A stretch of 31,675 nt of DNA from JBDLSY01 sp041170585 (GTDB taxonomy: Bacteria; Pseudomonadota; Gammaproteobacteria; Burkholderiales; Burkholderiaceae_C), in contig JBEDNN010000049.1 in the NCBI GenBank assembly GCA_041170585.1, positions 1 to 31,675 on the forward strand, given 5' to 3'. The notes under the pieces are model-generated. The model did no database searches and was not told where the DNA came from. It was given only the letters and a program-made list of their open reading frames with translations. Position 1 is the first letter of the stretch, and the number at the start of each line of letters is the position of its first letter. The position numbers were made by a program, and so were the translations under genes. Of this stretch, positions 1-8,443 are shown in pieces.

Positions 1-3
1 ACT

Positions 4-128
4 AAATATATGGCATTGCTACTTTAATATGGTTAATTCGTATATTTATAATATTTTCTTAGCAAAAATAAGGCTTATTTTAGATAAAAAATACAAAAAC
101 TATTTTTAAGTAGCAATACCATATATTT
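4..128. repeat. Inverted-repeat element upstream of apbC
   Basis: Two 21-base arms, at 4-24 and 108-128, are inverted copies with one mismatch; the core is GGYATTGCTACTT. They enclose about 83 bases of A+T-rich DNA without a gene. The right arm recurs as a direct copy at 1380-1392 (AAGTAGCAATGCC), just after apbC. It looks like a small non-coding mobile or palindromic repeat. No clear target duplication is visible because the flanks (ATATAT) are themselves palindromic. Family unknown. Confidence 0.55.
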
Positions 129-199
129 TTAATAGTTTTGAAAAAAGCCCACTGTTATCTATGGTGATTTATCTATTGTGATTTTATTATCAATTTATT

Positions 200-1333
200 A
201 TGACTTTATCAAACATATCAAATATATCAAACATGTCAAATGTACCTAATTTATCAATTGAATTGGCGCAATCAGTATTAGATACTGAAATAGACCCAAA
301 TACTCAAAAGCCTTTCAGTGTACATAAAGCAGTGCGTAACTTGTTGGTTGATGGAACAACTATTAATGTTGATGTAGCGTTAGGCTATCCTGCTTATAGC
401 CAACTGGGATTGCTACGCCAACAATTGCACTTAGCGTTTAAAGCGGTTGGCTTTGAAACAATACTGATTAATTTATTTAGTAAAATTCAAACGCATTCTG
501 TACAAAGCGGCGTTAAAGTATTGCCCAATGTAAAAAACATTATCGCGATTGCCAGTGGTAAAGGCGGCGTAGGTAAAAGTACGACTGCCGTTAATGTGGC
601 CTTGGCTTTAGCAGCAGAAGGGGCTTGCGTTGGTTTATTAGATGCCGATATTTACGGACCTTCGCAAATTATGATGTTAGGGATTACCACTAAACCAGAA
701 AGTATTGATGGTAAAACGATGCAGCCTTTACAAGCCCATGGTTTACAAGTAATGAGTATTGGCAGTATGGTAGACCCAGAAACACCGATGGTATGGCGAG
801 GGCCTATGGTAACTCAGGCATTAGAGCAAATGTTAGGGCAAACTAACTGGACTGATTTAGATTATTTGATTGTAGATATGCCGCCGGGTACGGGTGATAT
901 TCAATTAACACTATCACAAAAAGTACCTGTTACGGGTGCTGTGATTGTAACTACACCGCAAGATATTGCCTTGTTAGATGCACGCAAAGGTTTAAAAATG
1001 TTTGAAAAAGTTGGCATTCCAATTTTAGGCATTGTTGAAAATATGGCTTTGCATGTGTGTAGCGAATGTGGACACACTGAACATATTTTTGGAAGTGGTG
1101 GCGGTGAACGTATGGCAACACAATATAAGGTAAATTATTTAGGCGGCTTACCTTTAGATGCTAGACTGCGTGTTGATACCGATGCGGGTACACCGACTGT
1201 GATTGCAGACAGTACTTCTGATTTAACGCAAATGTACTTAAGTATTGCCCGAAAAATAGCTGTGGCTGTGGCTGATAAAGCCCGTGATTTTTCCGCAAAA
1301 ATGCCGATTATTACAGTGAGTAAAGACAGTTAA
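200..1333 (+). CDS. apbC: Mrp/ApbC-family iron-sulfur cluster carrier ATPase
   Basis: This is a cytoplasmic P-loop ATPase thought to carry and insert Fe-S clusters into apoproteins. An N-terminal MIP18/DUF59-like domain spans roughly residues 22-100. The deviant Walker A GKGGVGKST begins at residue 121, followed by LLDADIYGPS (the switch region), DMPPGTGD and TTPQDIALLD. The CxxC cluster ligands C287 and C290 lie in HVCSECGH, followed by IFGSGGG. The length of 377 residues is normal for the family. The first ten or so residues are a Ser-Asn-rich stretch from a short ATCAAACAT-like repeat, and no clear ribosome binding site precedes the first ATG, so the start could instead be the ATG at 233. 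In Pseudomonas and relatives this gene is next to dcd; here dcd is about 19 kb away, beyond the T4SS island. Confidence 0.95.
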   Translation: MTLSNISNISNMSNVPNLSIELAQSVLDTEIDPNTQKPFSVHKAVRNLLVDGTTINVDVALGYPAYSQLGLLRQQLHLAFKAVGFETILINLFSKIQTHSVQSGVKVLPNVKNIIAIASGKGGVGKSTTAVNVALALAAEGACVGLLDADIYGPSQIMMLGITTKPESIDGKTMQPLQAHGLQVMSIGSMVDPETPMVWRGPMVTQALEQMLGQTNWTDLDYLIVDMPPGTGDIQLTLSQKVPVTGAVIVTTPQDIALLDARKGLKMFEKVGIPILGIVENMALHVCSECGHTEHIFGSGGGERMATQYKVNYLGGLPLDARLRVDTDAGTPTVIADSTSDLTQMYLSIARKIAVAVADKARDFSAKMPIITVSKDS

Positions 1334-1379
1334 TTGTTTAAATTAGCTTTGTGAAATTAAATACTTTTAAGTATTATTT

Positions 1380-1392
1380 AAGTAGCAATGCC
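1380..1392 (+). repeat. Solo copy of the AAGTAGCAATRCC repeat arm
   Basis: AAGTAGCAATGCC after apbC matches the right arm of the inverted repeat at 108-120 (AAGTAGCAATACC) at 12 of 13 positions, and the following TAT-T-run flank is also similar. The two copies therefore sit as direct repeats on either side of apbC. A weaker relative (TATTGCTAC) is seen at 3550-3558 after parE. The remaining 1334-1464 gap is A+T-rich with a small AATACTT/AAGTATT-type hairpin near 1360 and no gene. Confidence 0.4.
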
Positions 1393-1464
1393 GTATTTTT
1401 AAGCATTATTTAACTATTTTTACCTATTTTATAAAAAATATTTTAAGCACTAAACACCGTATTT

Positions 1465-3534
1465 ATGACCGTTACTAACATTAATATTTCTAATCAAAGC
1501 CATCAATCTAAGCAAAATAATCAGTCGGTTGCTTACGGTGAATCAGCAATTAAAGTGTTAAAAGGTTTAGAACCTGTCAAGCAAAGACCTGGGATGTATA
1601 CCCGTACAGAAAATCCGTTACATATTGTGCAAGAAGTCATTGACAATGCCTGTGATGAAGCTTTAGCAGGTTACGGTAAGCGTATTGAAGTCATTTTAAA
1701 TGCCGATTCAAGTATTACAGTCCGAGATGTTGGGCGTGGTATTCCTTGCGGTATTCACCCTGAAGAAGGTGTTTCCGTATTAGAAATTGTGTTTACCCGT
1801 TTGCATGCGGGTGGCAAATTTGATAAAACTGCAGGCGGTGCATATACCTTTGCAGGGGGTTTGCATGGTGTGGGTGTATCAGTAAGCAATGCTTTGTCTA
1901 AACGGCTTGAGGCAACGGTATGGCGTGATAACCAAATTCACCAATTAGTATTTTCTGGCGGAGACATTATTGAGCCACTAAACAGTACTCCACGCAATAG
2001 CCGTGACCCAAAACAAGGAACACAAGTTCGTTTGTGGCCTGATGCACAGTACTTTGATTCGCCACAGATACCCATTTTAGAATTAGCCCGTTTATTACGT
2101 TCTAAAGCTGTACTATTATCAGGCGTTACGTTTGCTTTAACCGATTGTAAAGGCATTACGCAAGAGTGGGTGTACGACCAAGGTATGCAGGCTTATTTAG
2201 AAGCTGAATTATCGGCAGAACCGCTGATTCCTTATTGGGGCGGTGAAGTATATATGCCTGTAGGACACGAGATTTTTGCTCAAGGAGAAGGTGCACAATG
2301 GTTAATCGTATGGACGCAAGAAGGCAGTACTGTTCGTGAAAGTTATGTTAATTTAATTCATACAGCGGCAGGTGGAACGCATGAATCAGGCTTAAAAGAA
2401 GGCTTGTTTAATGCAGTCAAAGCGTTTTGTGAATTACATAAATTACTGCCAAAAGGCATTAAATTACTGCCTGAAGATGTATTTAGCCGTGCCAGTTTTG
2501 TATTATCAACACGGGTATTAGACCCACAATTTCAAGGGCAAACTAAAGAACGTTTAAACAGCCGTGACGCATTACGCTTGGTATCTAATTGTATTAAACC
2601 CGCATTTGATTTATGGCTTAATCAGCATATTGAATATGGTAAATTGCTGGCTGATTTATGTATTCGTCAAGCACAAAGCCGTAGCCGTGCGGCACAAAAA
2701 GTAGAGAAACGTAAAAGCTCTAGTGTGGCAGTGTTACCCGGAAAATTAACAGATTGCGAAAGCACTGATATATTACGCAATGAATTATTTCTAGTGGAAG
2801 GCGACTCTGCGGGTGGCAGTGCCAAAATGGGGCGTGATAAATACACACAAGCCGTATTGCCTTTACGCGGCAAAGTATTAAACACTTGGGAAGTTGAGCG
2901 TGACCGTTTGTTTGCTAACAATGAGATTCACGATATTTCAGTGGCACTAGGTATAGACCCGCATACTATGAGTGATTTAATTGATTTTACTCATTTACGT
3001 TACGGTAAATTATGTATTTTGTCAGATGCTGATGTAGACGGTTCTCATATTCAAGTACTGTTATTGACTTTGTTATATAAGCACTTTCCACAACTCATTT
3101 CACGTGGGCATGTGTTTGTATCTCAGCCACCTTTGTATCGGGTAGATGTGCCTGCGCGTGCAAAAAAACCTGCACAAAAACGCTATTGTTTAGATGAAAA
3201 TGAGCAAAAATCAGTGATAGATAAGTTTCGTAAAGATGGGTTTAATGACAATCAAATGAGTATTTCAAGGTTTAAGGGTTTGGGTGAGATGACCCCTGAA
3301 CAATTATGGGATACCACATTAAACCCAGAGACTCGCCGTCTGTTACGCATTAATTTGACTGTATATACTGAAATAAATAATGTTATAGATACTGGTAATA
3401 GTAATACCTTTACTCATCAGTTAAATCAATTAAGTGATGCAGAAATATTTGAAAAACTAATGGCAAAAGGCGAGTCCGCTGCTAGAAAATCGTGGTTAGA
3501 AGCCTGCGGGAATCAAGTAGATATTGATATTTAA
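1465..3534 (+). CDS. parE: DNA topoisomerase IV subunit B
   Basis: This is the ATPase subunit of topoisomerase IV, which with ParC decatenates daughter chromosomes. The GHKL ATP-binding domain shows EVIDNACDEALAG, the glycine-rich DVGRGIP and GGLHGVGVSVSNALS. The TOPRIM domain shows E445-GDSAGG and the metal-binding D521-A-D523-V-D525 in LSDADVDGSH. PLRGKVLN and the C-terminal RFKGLGEM motif are also present. ParE is favoured over GyrB because the region between TOPRIM motifs is short and lacks the long insert of many proteobacterial GyrB proteins. The protein is 689 residues, somewhat longer than E. coli ParE, mainly through a Gln/Asn/Ser-rich N-terminal tail. No ribosome binding site is evident, and parC is not in the window. 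It runs convergently towards traX with a 33-base gap. Confidence 0.93.
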   Translation: MTVTNINISNQSHQSKQNNQSVAYGESAIKVLKGLEPVKQRPGMYTRTENPLHIVQEVIDNACDEALAGYGKRIEVILNADSSITVRDVGRGIPCGIHPEEGVSVLEIVFTRLHAGGKFDKTAGGAYTFAGGLHGVGVSVSNALSKRLEATVWRDNQIHQLVFSGGDIIEPLNSTPRNSRDPKQGTQVRLWPDAQYFDSPQIPILELARLLRSKAVLLSGVTFALTDCKGITQEWVYDQGMQAYLEAELSAEPLIPYWGGEVYMPVGHEIFAQGEGAQWLIVWTQEGSTVRESYVNLIHTAAGGTHESGLKEGLFNAVKAFCELHKLLPKGIKLLPEDVFSRASFVLSTRVLDPQFQGQTKERLNSRDALRLVSNCIKPAFDLWLNQHIEYGKLLADLCIRQAQSRSRAAQKVEKRKSSSVAVLPGKLTDCESTDILRNELFLVEGDSAGGSAKMGRDKYTQAVLPLRGKVLNTWEVERDRLFANNEIHDISVALGIDPHTMSDLIDFTHLRYGKLCILSDADVDGSHIQVLLLTLLYKHFPQLISRGHVFVSQPPLYRVDVPARAKKPAQKRYCLDENEQKSVIDKFRKDGFNDNQMSISRFKGLGEMTPEQLWDTTLNPETRRLLRINLTVYTEINNVIDTGNSNTFTHQLNQLSDAEIFEKLMAKGESAARKSWLEACGNQVDIDI

Positions 3535-3567
3535 AAGTAAAGTTAAGATATTGCTACATCAATGTAA

Positions 3568-4380
3568 TTAAAATAATTGTTTAAAAAAACGGTTAATAAA
3601 ATAAGCATTGTCTTGATAAATATAAAGTAAACACAAATGAAGCGGATAATAAATATAAAAAATATATTTTATACGCGGTACAGTTAAATTAAACTTAATA
3701 AACAATGCAATGGTTGGCACTGCTAATAAAGCATAAAAGGTGTTACCACTAAAAGGATATAGTAATACCAAAACCATTATGCAAATAAAAAAAGATAGAT
3801 AAGAAGGGCGTTTGCAAAAATACCAAGCACTTAAAAAAACACCAGGACCTAACCACATATACTCAACTGCCCAGCCTAAATAACTAAATATTATTAAGGC
3901 AACTAAGCCATAGTTTGATTGAATCCACGAAGGTTTTTTACTGGATTTTTTTAGTAGTTTTGGTTGCTCTAAAGAGGTTTTATAGGCTTTCTGTTGTAGA
4001 ATCAATTGGCTGATAAACGCACCTAATAATAAACTAAACAATATATTGAGTGATTGCCAACCCCGCATTGCTACATAAGGTACCATCGCAATAGTCCCTG
4101 CAATACTTAATCGAATGAAGACGCGGCGATAAACGCCAGACTTTAGTGCGTTGGGTTGTGCCAAAGCATAAGCTAATGCAAATGCAAAAATAGGCAATAC
4201 CAAACGCCCTGCGTACATCAAAATAGCTACTGAATCGTTTAAAATAATATGATTGATATGGTCGCTAGTCATTAAAACCAACGCTAACCATTTTAGTGCT
4301 TCTAAATTGCCGTAGTCTAATAAAAATGGCCGAGGTAAACACAGCCATTGTTTTAAATGTTTAGTAAAAAAAAGTTTCAT
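3568..4380 (-). CDS. traX: TraX-family membrane acetyltransferase-like protein
   Basis: This is a multi-pass inner-membrane protein with about seven hydrophobic segments. The N-terminal part carries the TraX signature: a short cytosolic start, then LEALKWLALVLMTSDHIN with the conserved Asp-His, and MYAGRLVLPIFAFALAYAL. In the F plasmid, TraX acetylates the N terminus of the mature pilin; chromosomal homologues are mostly uncharacterised. It is transcribed away from the T4SS operon with a 177-base divergent intergenic region, so it may share control with the island and may modify the VirB2 pilins (inference). Residues about 130-150 form a Lys/Ser-rich cytosolic loop. No good ribosome binding site precedes the ATG at 4380. 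Family assignment is fairly secure; the substrate is unknown. Confidence 0.82.
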   Translation of the reverse strand: MKLFFTKHLKQWLCLPRPFLLDYGNLEALKWLALVLMTSDHINHIILNDSVAILMYAGRLVLPIFAFALAYALAQPNALKSGVYRRVFIRLSIAGTIAMVPYVAMRGWQSLNILFSLLLGAFISQLILQQKAYKTSLEQPKLLKKSSKKPSWIQSNYGLVALIIFSYLGWAVEYMWLGPGVFLSAWYFCKRPSYLSFFICIMVLVLLYPFSGNTFYALLAVPTIALFIKFNLTVPRIKYIFYIYYPLHLCLLYIYQDNAYFINRFFKQLF

Positions 4381-4557
4381 ATATCATATTATTGATTATT
4401 GTAAAAAAATTATAAAATAATACAGTATACATTGTATGGTTTATACCAATTAATAGTAAAATCAAGACGAATAATAAACAATAAATAATCAATATATCAA
4501 AAATCTTTAAAGATATTCAACAATAAATAATATTAAAGATATTCAAAAAGGTAAGTC
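4381..4557. promoter_or_regulatory. Divergent intergenic region between traX and the T4SS operon
   Basis: The region is A+T-rich and must hold the start signals of both traX and the T4SS operon. The 12-base palindrome ATCTTTAAAGAT (4503-4514) overlaps the first of two direct copies of TTAAAGATATTCAA (4507-4520 and 4533-4546). The second copy lies directly before the AAGG ribosome binding site of the first paralogue. These are candidates for a regulator site; no confident -35/-10 pair could be picked. Confidence 0.4.
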
Positions 4558-5517
4558 ATGAAACTTTTCCACCCCACTAAAATTGCAATTAGATTATATG
4601 TGTGTTTTGTGATAGCTTTTACAGTGATGCCCAGAGTTGTGGTAGCGACACCTACAATGACCGATCCTACTTTTATTGGTTCTATAGTGCTTTCAAAAAT
4701 TGAAGTTGATCTTATAGTAACTAAATTAAATACGATGAACACAGAACTTGCAGCAAAAGCAGTACCAGCAGCTACAGTGTATGCTACAAACATCGGTAAA
4801 ATAGAAACAGCAGTCACTGCTGAGCTTAAGGCTACTAAAAATTGGATAGATGAGACTAAACCTAATATTGCTTATCAAAATCAGCTTGAAAAATTAAAAA
4901 ATGATTTAAATGCAGCAGAGGTTTTGTCTGACAAGAAACTTAAAGATATAGAGGATAAATTTTTTATTAATAATGATGCGTTAAAGAATATGAGTGAAGT
5001 GTATGGTAAAAATAATTCAGATTATAAAAAGATTCTTTATGATGACAAGCCATTGTGCCCACCTATTGTGCCAAAGTCATCGGGTATAGCAAATAAGACG
5101 TATACAGAGTTGCAAGTAGATTCTTGTCAGACAGTTTACAACGCCATCGCTTATAAAGAAGAGGTGAACAATATATTGGTAAATAAAGATAAAATTATTG
5201 ATGATATTACCAATGATGCTGTGAAAGGTATTATAAAACTCCCTTCTAAAACTATTGGTGATTACAATGCCAGGCAGACTGCTTTGGAAACCGTACGGTT
5301 GTTGCGAAAAGTAGCCAAAAATGACAATGATATTAAAGTACACAATGCAGAAATAGAAATAGAATTAGCGCAAGATGAAAGAAAATACGCCGCGAATGCT
5401 ATTTTAACTGGCCCCCCAAAAAGTGCTTCTATAGATTTAGGAGTTAACCTTGCCAAGGTAGCTTTAGGTTTAGCTGTAGGGACGCTTATCTCTGAAACAG
5501 CCCCTTTTAATCAATAA
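4558..5517 (+). CDS. Secreted T4SS-associated paralogue 1 (VirB5-like position)
   Basis: First of five tandem paralogues. The 319-residue protein has a signal peptide (Lys/Arg-containing start, hydrophobic 10-28, likely cleavage after VVVA near residue 31), then a mostly helical, Lys/Asn/Glu-rich body predicted to be periplasmic or surface-exposed. Features shared with its four neighbours are W followed by a TKP segment (NWIDETKPN), CPP then TYTELQVDSC (Cys-X22-Cys), NAIAYK, TIGDYNARQTALETV, the RKYAANAI segment, a hydrophobic C-terminal helix and the ending APFNQ. The ribosome binding site is AAGG, with the ATG at 4558. I do not recognise the family outright. Its place before virB6, the secretion signal and the helical character suggest a VirB5-type minor pilus or adhesin component (inference). 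Confidence 0.7.
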   Translation: MKLFHPTKIAIRLYVCFVIAFTVMPRVVVATPTMTDPTFIGSIVLSKIEVDLIVTKLNTMNTELAAKAVPAATVYATNIGKIETAVTAELKATKNWIDETKPNIAYQNQLEKLKNDLNAAEVLSDKKLKDIEDKFFINNDALKNMSEVYGKNNSDYKKILYDDKPLCPPIVPKSSGIANKTYTELQVDSCQTVYNAIAYKEEVNNILVNKDKIIDDITNDAVKGIIKLPSKTIGDYNARQTALETVRLLRKVAKNDNDIKVHNAEIEIELAQDERKYAANAILTGPPKSASIDLGVNLAKVALGLAVGTLISETAPFNQ

Positions 5518-5530
5518 AAGGATATTTATT

Positions 5531-6511
5531 ATGAGATACTATAAATACTGTGGGCGTAAATTCATAATGCAGATATTGTACATGTCTATTGTTGCACTAG
5601 GATTATTTCCAATAAATGCTCAGTGCATTGTCACTTACATTCACAATCAAACAGATGCACGAGCAATTGAGGCTCTTAAGAACATTTTTAAGTCTGTAAC
5701 CACTTTTTCGGCTTCTATTACGTCTATTGCTGCTGATTCAAACAAAATTAAAAATGACGCTGCGTTGATTGCAAAAAATCTTGATGAATTTGACAAAAGT
5801 GTGACAGAGTATTATACAGAAGTTGATAAATGGCAAGATTTAACAAAACCTAATTTAGCTTATCCTCGTTTAATTGAATCACTCAATAAAAAATTAGTAG
5901 ATGAAGATAAAGTAATTAATGACAAATTTGCTTTAAATAAAGGGTCTGTTATTGATAAACCGCCATTTCTTAACACGGACGCGTTGAATAATACTGCTGA
6001 TCAATATAGCCAAAATAACTCAATTTATGCTAAAGCGATTACGGATCAATCCATGTGTCCTAATCCTGCGACTAAATTAATAAAAAATCCAAACAATGAT
6101 TCCTATGGCAAATTACACCAAGATTCATGCCTTGTTATTTATAATTTAAGGGCTTATAAAAAACTGCTTAATACACAGATTAGAAAAAAACATGATTTAA
6201 TAGACACGACGACTAAAAAAATATTTGACTTACCTGATAAAACAATGGGTGATCACAATGCTAGAAAAGATGCCTTAATGTCGGTACAAATGTTGCGAGA
6301 AAAAATGATGTATGAGCACAAGGTTAGGACTGAAGAAATTGATACAAGAATAAAAATTGCAGACCGTACTCGGATTTATTCAGGCGCTGCAATGGTCGGT
6401 GGTGCACCGACTAATCCTGGTCTTAAAGAAGCAGCAGCAGTAGCTAAAACTGCCTTGGTTTTGGCTTTGTCACTTACAGGCAGTATTCCTAAAACGCCTT
6501 ATAACCAATAA
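5531..6511 (+). CDS. Secreted T4SS-associated paralogue 2 (VirB5-like position)
   Basis: Second paralogue, 326 residues, starting 13 bases after the first, so co-transcribed. An AAAAGG ribosome binding site lies about 9 bases before the ATG at 5531. A second ATG (residue 13) would give a tidier signal peptide, with hydrophobic stretch 14-29 ending in NAQ. The conserved marks are KWQDLTKPNLAY, DQYSQNN, SMCPNP then SYGKLHQDSC (Cys-X23-Cys), NLRAYK, TMGDHNARKDALMSV, a hydrophobic C-terminal segment and the ending TPYNQ. Predicted to be exported and helical. Sequence identity to the neighbours looks low outside these blocks, so the duplication is not recent. Function unknown; a VirB5-like or surface role is inferred from position. 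Confidence 0.7.
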   Translation: MRYYKYCGRKFIMQILYMSIVALGLFPINAQCIVTYIHNQTDARAIEALKNIFKSVTTFSASITSIAADSNKIKNDAALIAKNLDEFDKSVTEYYTEVDKWQDLTKPNLAYPRLIESLNKKLVDEDKVINDKFALNKGSVIDKPPFLNTDALNNTADQYSQNNSIYAKAITDQSMCPNPATKLIKNPNNDSYGKLHQDSCLVIYNLRAYKKLLNTQIRKKHDLIDTTTKKIFDLPDKTMGDHNARKDALMSVQMLREKMMYEHKVRTEEIDTRIKIADRTRIYSGAAMVGGAPTNPGLKEAAAVAKTALVLALSLTGSIPKTPYNQ

Positions 6512-6527
6512 TATTAAGGAGATGGAC

Positions 6528-7469
6528 ATGACTTTCACTTACTACACTAAACATATAGCCAAGTTTTTGTTTTGCGTATGTTCATTGCTAATTTTTATCC
6601 AAAAAACAGTTGCGTTGACCGTAGATGTATACCTTGATGCAGGCAAACTCGCAGAATTAACTGCCATTAATATTGCTTTGGCTGCTACTCACATACCTAT
6701 ATTAAATGCTTCAAAATCTATTAATAATGCAGGTAATTCCTTTGAGGCTACTGGTCCCGATTTGAAATCAATCTTAGATACATTGAATAATAACAATACG
6801 TTTCCCGCTTGGGCGACCACCACAGATCCATCAACGCCTGCATCTCTTAGTTATGTAACAAATGTTACAACTGCAGAAGATGAGTTAAAAAAATTAACTA
6901 TTTCAGACAAGCCAATATTAGATAATCTTGAAAAAGATAATTTTGATAATACAGATGCAGATAATAACAGTGCATCGCAGTACAGCCAAGGTAATAATAA
7001 TCATGAAACAGTTTTTAAGAACGGTGTACTGTGTCCTGGTGACCCTAAAAGCACAGCAAAGGACTATAGTACCCTGGAATATAAAGCGTGCAATATCATT
7101 AATAATGCCACCGCTTATAAAATTAAATTGTCTGAATCGGCACAAAAAAAACAAAAAGTGATAGACGATGCCATTGTAGATATTTTAAAAAAATCACCAC
7201 AAACGATGGGTAATTTTGAAGCAAGACGGGTTGCTTTATCAGATTTACAAGCACTTCAAAAAAATGTGATAGACGAATACGACTTGAAGGCAAAAAACGC
7301 TGATTTACAAATAAAAATAGCCGAAGAAGCCAGGCGATACGCCAGTGAAGCGATGTTAGTTGGACCGACAAAAAACACTACAAGAATTGTAGTCGTTGAA
7401 GCTTTTAAATTAGCAGCAGCAACAGCAGCAAATCAGTATCTTCCAGCAACCATACCTTATAACGAATAA
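6528..7469 (+). CDS. Secreted T4SS-associated paralogue 3 (VirB5-like position)
   Basis: Third paralogue. The reading frame is open from an ATG at 6522, but AAGGAG (6516-6521) abuts that codon directly and sits at proper spacing for the ATG at 6528, which is chosen; this gives 313 residues. The signal peptide is hydrophobic to about residue 29 (ending VALTV). Conserved marks are a Trp before TTTDPS, SQYSQGNN, VLCPGDP then DYSTLEYKAC (Cys-X18-Cys), NATAYK, TMGNFEARRVALSDL, ARRYASEAM, a C-terminal hydrophobic helix and IPYNE at the end. The segment after the signal is richer in Asn/Thr than in the other paralogues. Exported, function unknown. Confidence 0.7.
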   Translation: MTFTYYTKHIAKFLFCVCSLLIFIQKTVALTVDVYLDAGKLAELTAINIALAATHIPILNASKSINNAGNSFEATGPDLKSILDTLNNNNTFPAWATTTDPSTPASLSYVTNVTTAEDELKKLTISDKPILDNLEKDNFDNTDADNNSASQYSQGNNNHETVFKNGVLCPGDPKSTAKDYSTLEYKACNIINNATAYKIKLSESAQKKQKVIDDAIVDILKKSPQTMGNFEARRVALSDLQALQKNVIDEYDLKAKNADLQIKIAEEARRYASEAMLVGPTKNTTRIVVVEAFKLAAATAANQYLPATIPYNE

Positions 7470-7473
7470 TGAT

Positions 7474-8418
7474 ATGAATCACACACAATACTTAAAATAT
7501 TTAAAACATTTAATTTTAAAATGTTTAATAAGCTTGTTGTTTTGTCTCATGCTTACTGAAAAAGCGGCTTCTTGGACTGTGTATTTACCACCCTATTCTA
7601 TGCATGACGTACCTGCAGAGCTAGTACTCAATGTTACTTTGCCATCTTATACTAATATGGCAAAGTCAGCTGGACTTGTTGCAGGACAGTATAAAACTAT
7701 TAGTAATAACTTAGGGGCTGCTAATGAATCTTTAAATAAAGCTAACACAAACTATAAAAAAAATTTAGATTTAATTAAAAAATGGAATAAAGATACTGAT
7801 CCCGATTTAGTGGCTCTCAAGGCTAGTTTAAGCCCTATTATGGCACAGCTTAAAAGCGTTGATACAAATGCTAAACAAGACTTAGATGATTATGAAAAAG
7901 AATATTTTTTTAATAATAAGGCTGATGTCAATAAAGGTAAACGCTACGGTAGAGGAGATGCCACTTTTGCTGACAATATAGAAAAAAATTCTATGTGTCA
8001 GAAGGACCCTAATAGTGGCAACACTTATGCTAAATTACGGGAAAAATCGTGTACGATAGTTCATAATGCAACCGCCTATAAAAAAGCTTTGTATGATTTT
8101 ACATTACAAAAACAAGATCTACTAAAAAAAGCTATGAAAACGATTATGGACTCTAGTTTGGCTACTATCGGTGAACATGATGCCAGAAAAACAATGCTAT
8201 TAGAATTAGAGGTACTCTATCAAGAAGTAACAGATGATTTTAAACTACGATCAAACAATGCTGGTATACAAGCACATATAGCAAGAGATACAGAGTTATA
8301 TGCTGCTCAAGCCATTGATTTTGGTGTAAATTCTTCTGTCTTGATGGAGGGCGCAAAAGGAGCAATCGGAACGGCTATTTTAATTGGGGCGGCTCAGGTA
8401 GCACCTTATAATAAATAA
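7474..8418 (+). CDS. Secreted T4SS-associated paralogue 4 (VirB5-like position)
   Basis: Fourth paralogue, 314 residues, starting four bases after its predecessor and without a clear ribosome binding site, so probably translationally coupled. The signal peptide's hydrophobic core spans residues 12-27, followed by KAASW. The body is strongly helical and Lys-rich. Conserved marks are KKWNKDTDPDL, KRYGRGD, SMCQKDP then TYAKLREKSC (Cys-X17-Cys, the shortest spacing of the five), NATAYK, TIGEHDARKTMLLEL and the terminal APYNK. Same inferred role as its neighbours: an exported minor pilus or surface component of the adjoining T4SS. Confidence 0.7.
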   Translation: MNHTQYLKYLKHLILKCLISLLFCLMLTEKAASWTVYLPPYSMHDVPAELVLNVTLPSYTNMAKSAGLVAGQYKTISNNLGAANESLNKANTNYKKNLDLIKKWNKDTDPDLVALKASLSPIMAQLKSVDTNAKQDLDDYEKEYFFNNKADVNKGKRYGRGDATFADNIEKNSMCQKDPNSGNTYAKLREKSCTIVHNATAYKKALYDFTLQKQDLLKKAMKTIMDSSLATIGEHDARKTMLLELEVLYQEVTDDFKLRSNNAGIQAHIARDTELYAAQAIDFGVNSSVLMEGAKGAIGTAILIGAAQVAPYNK

Positions 8419-8443
8419 TGATTAAAAGTGAAAGAGGCTTATT

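Noticed and set aside
4066..4077. GCATTGCTACAT within traX as a further copy of the apbC-flanking repeat
   Set aside because: It is inside a conserved coding stretch (VAMRG on the minus strand) and similarity stops after about 10 bases, so it is likely chance.
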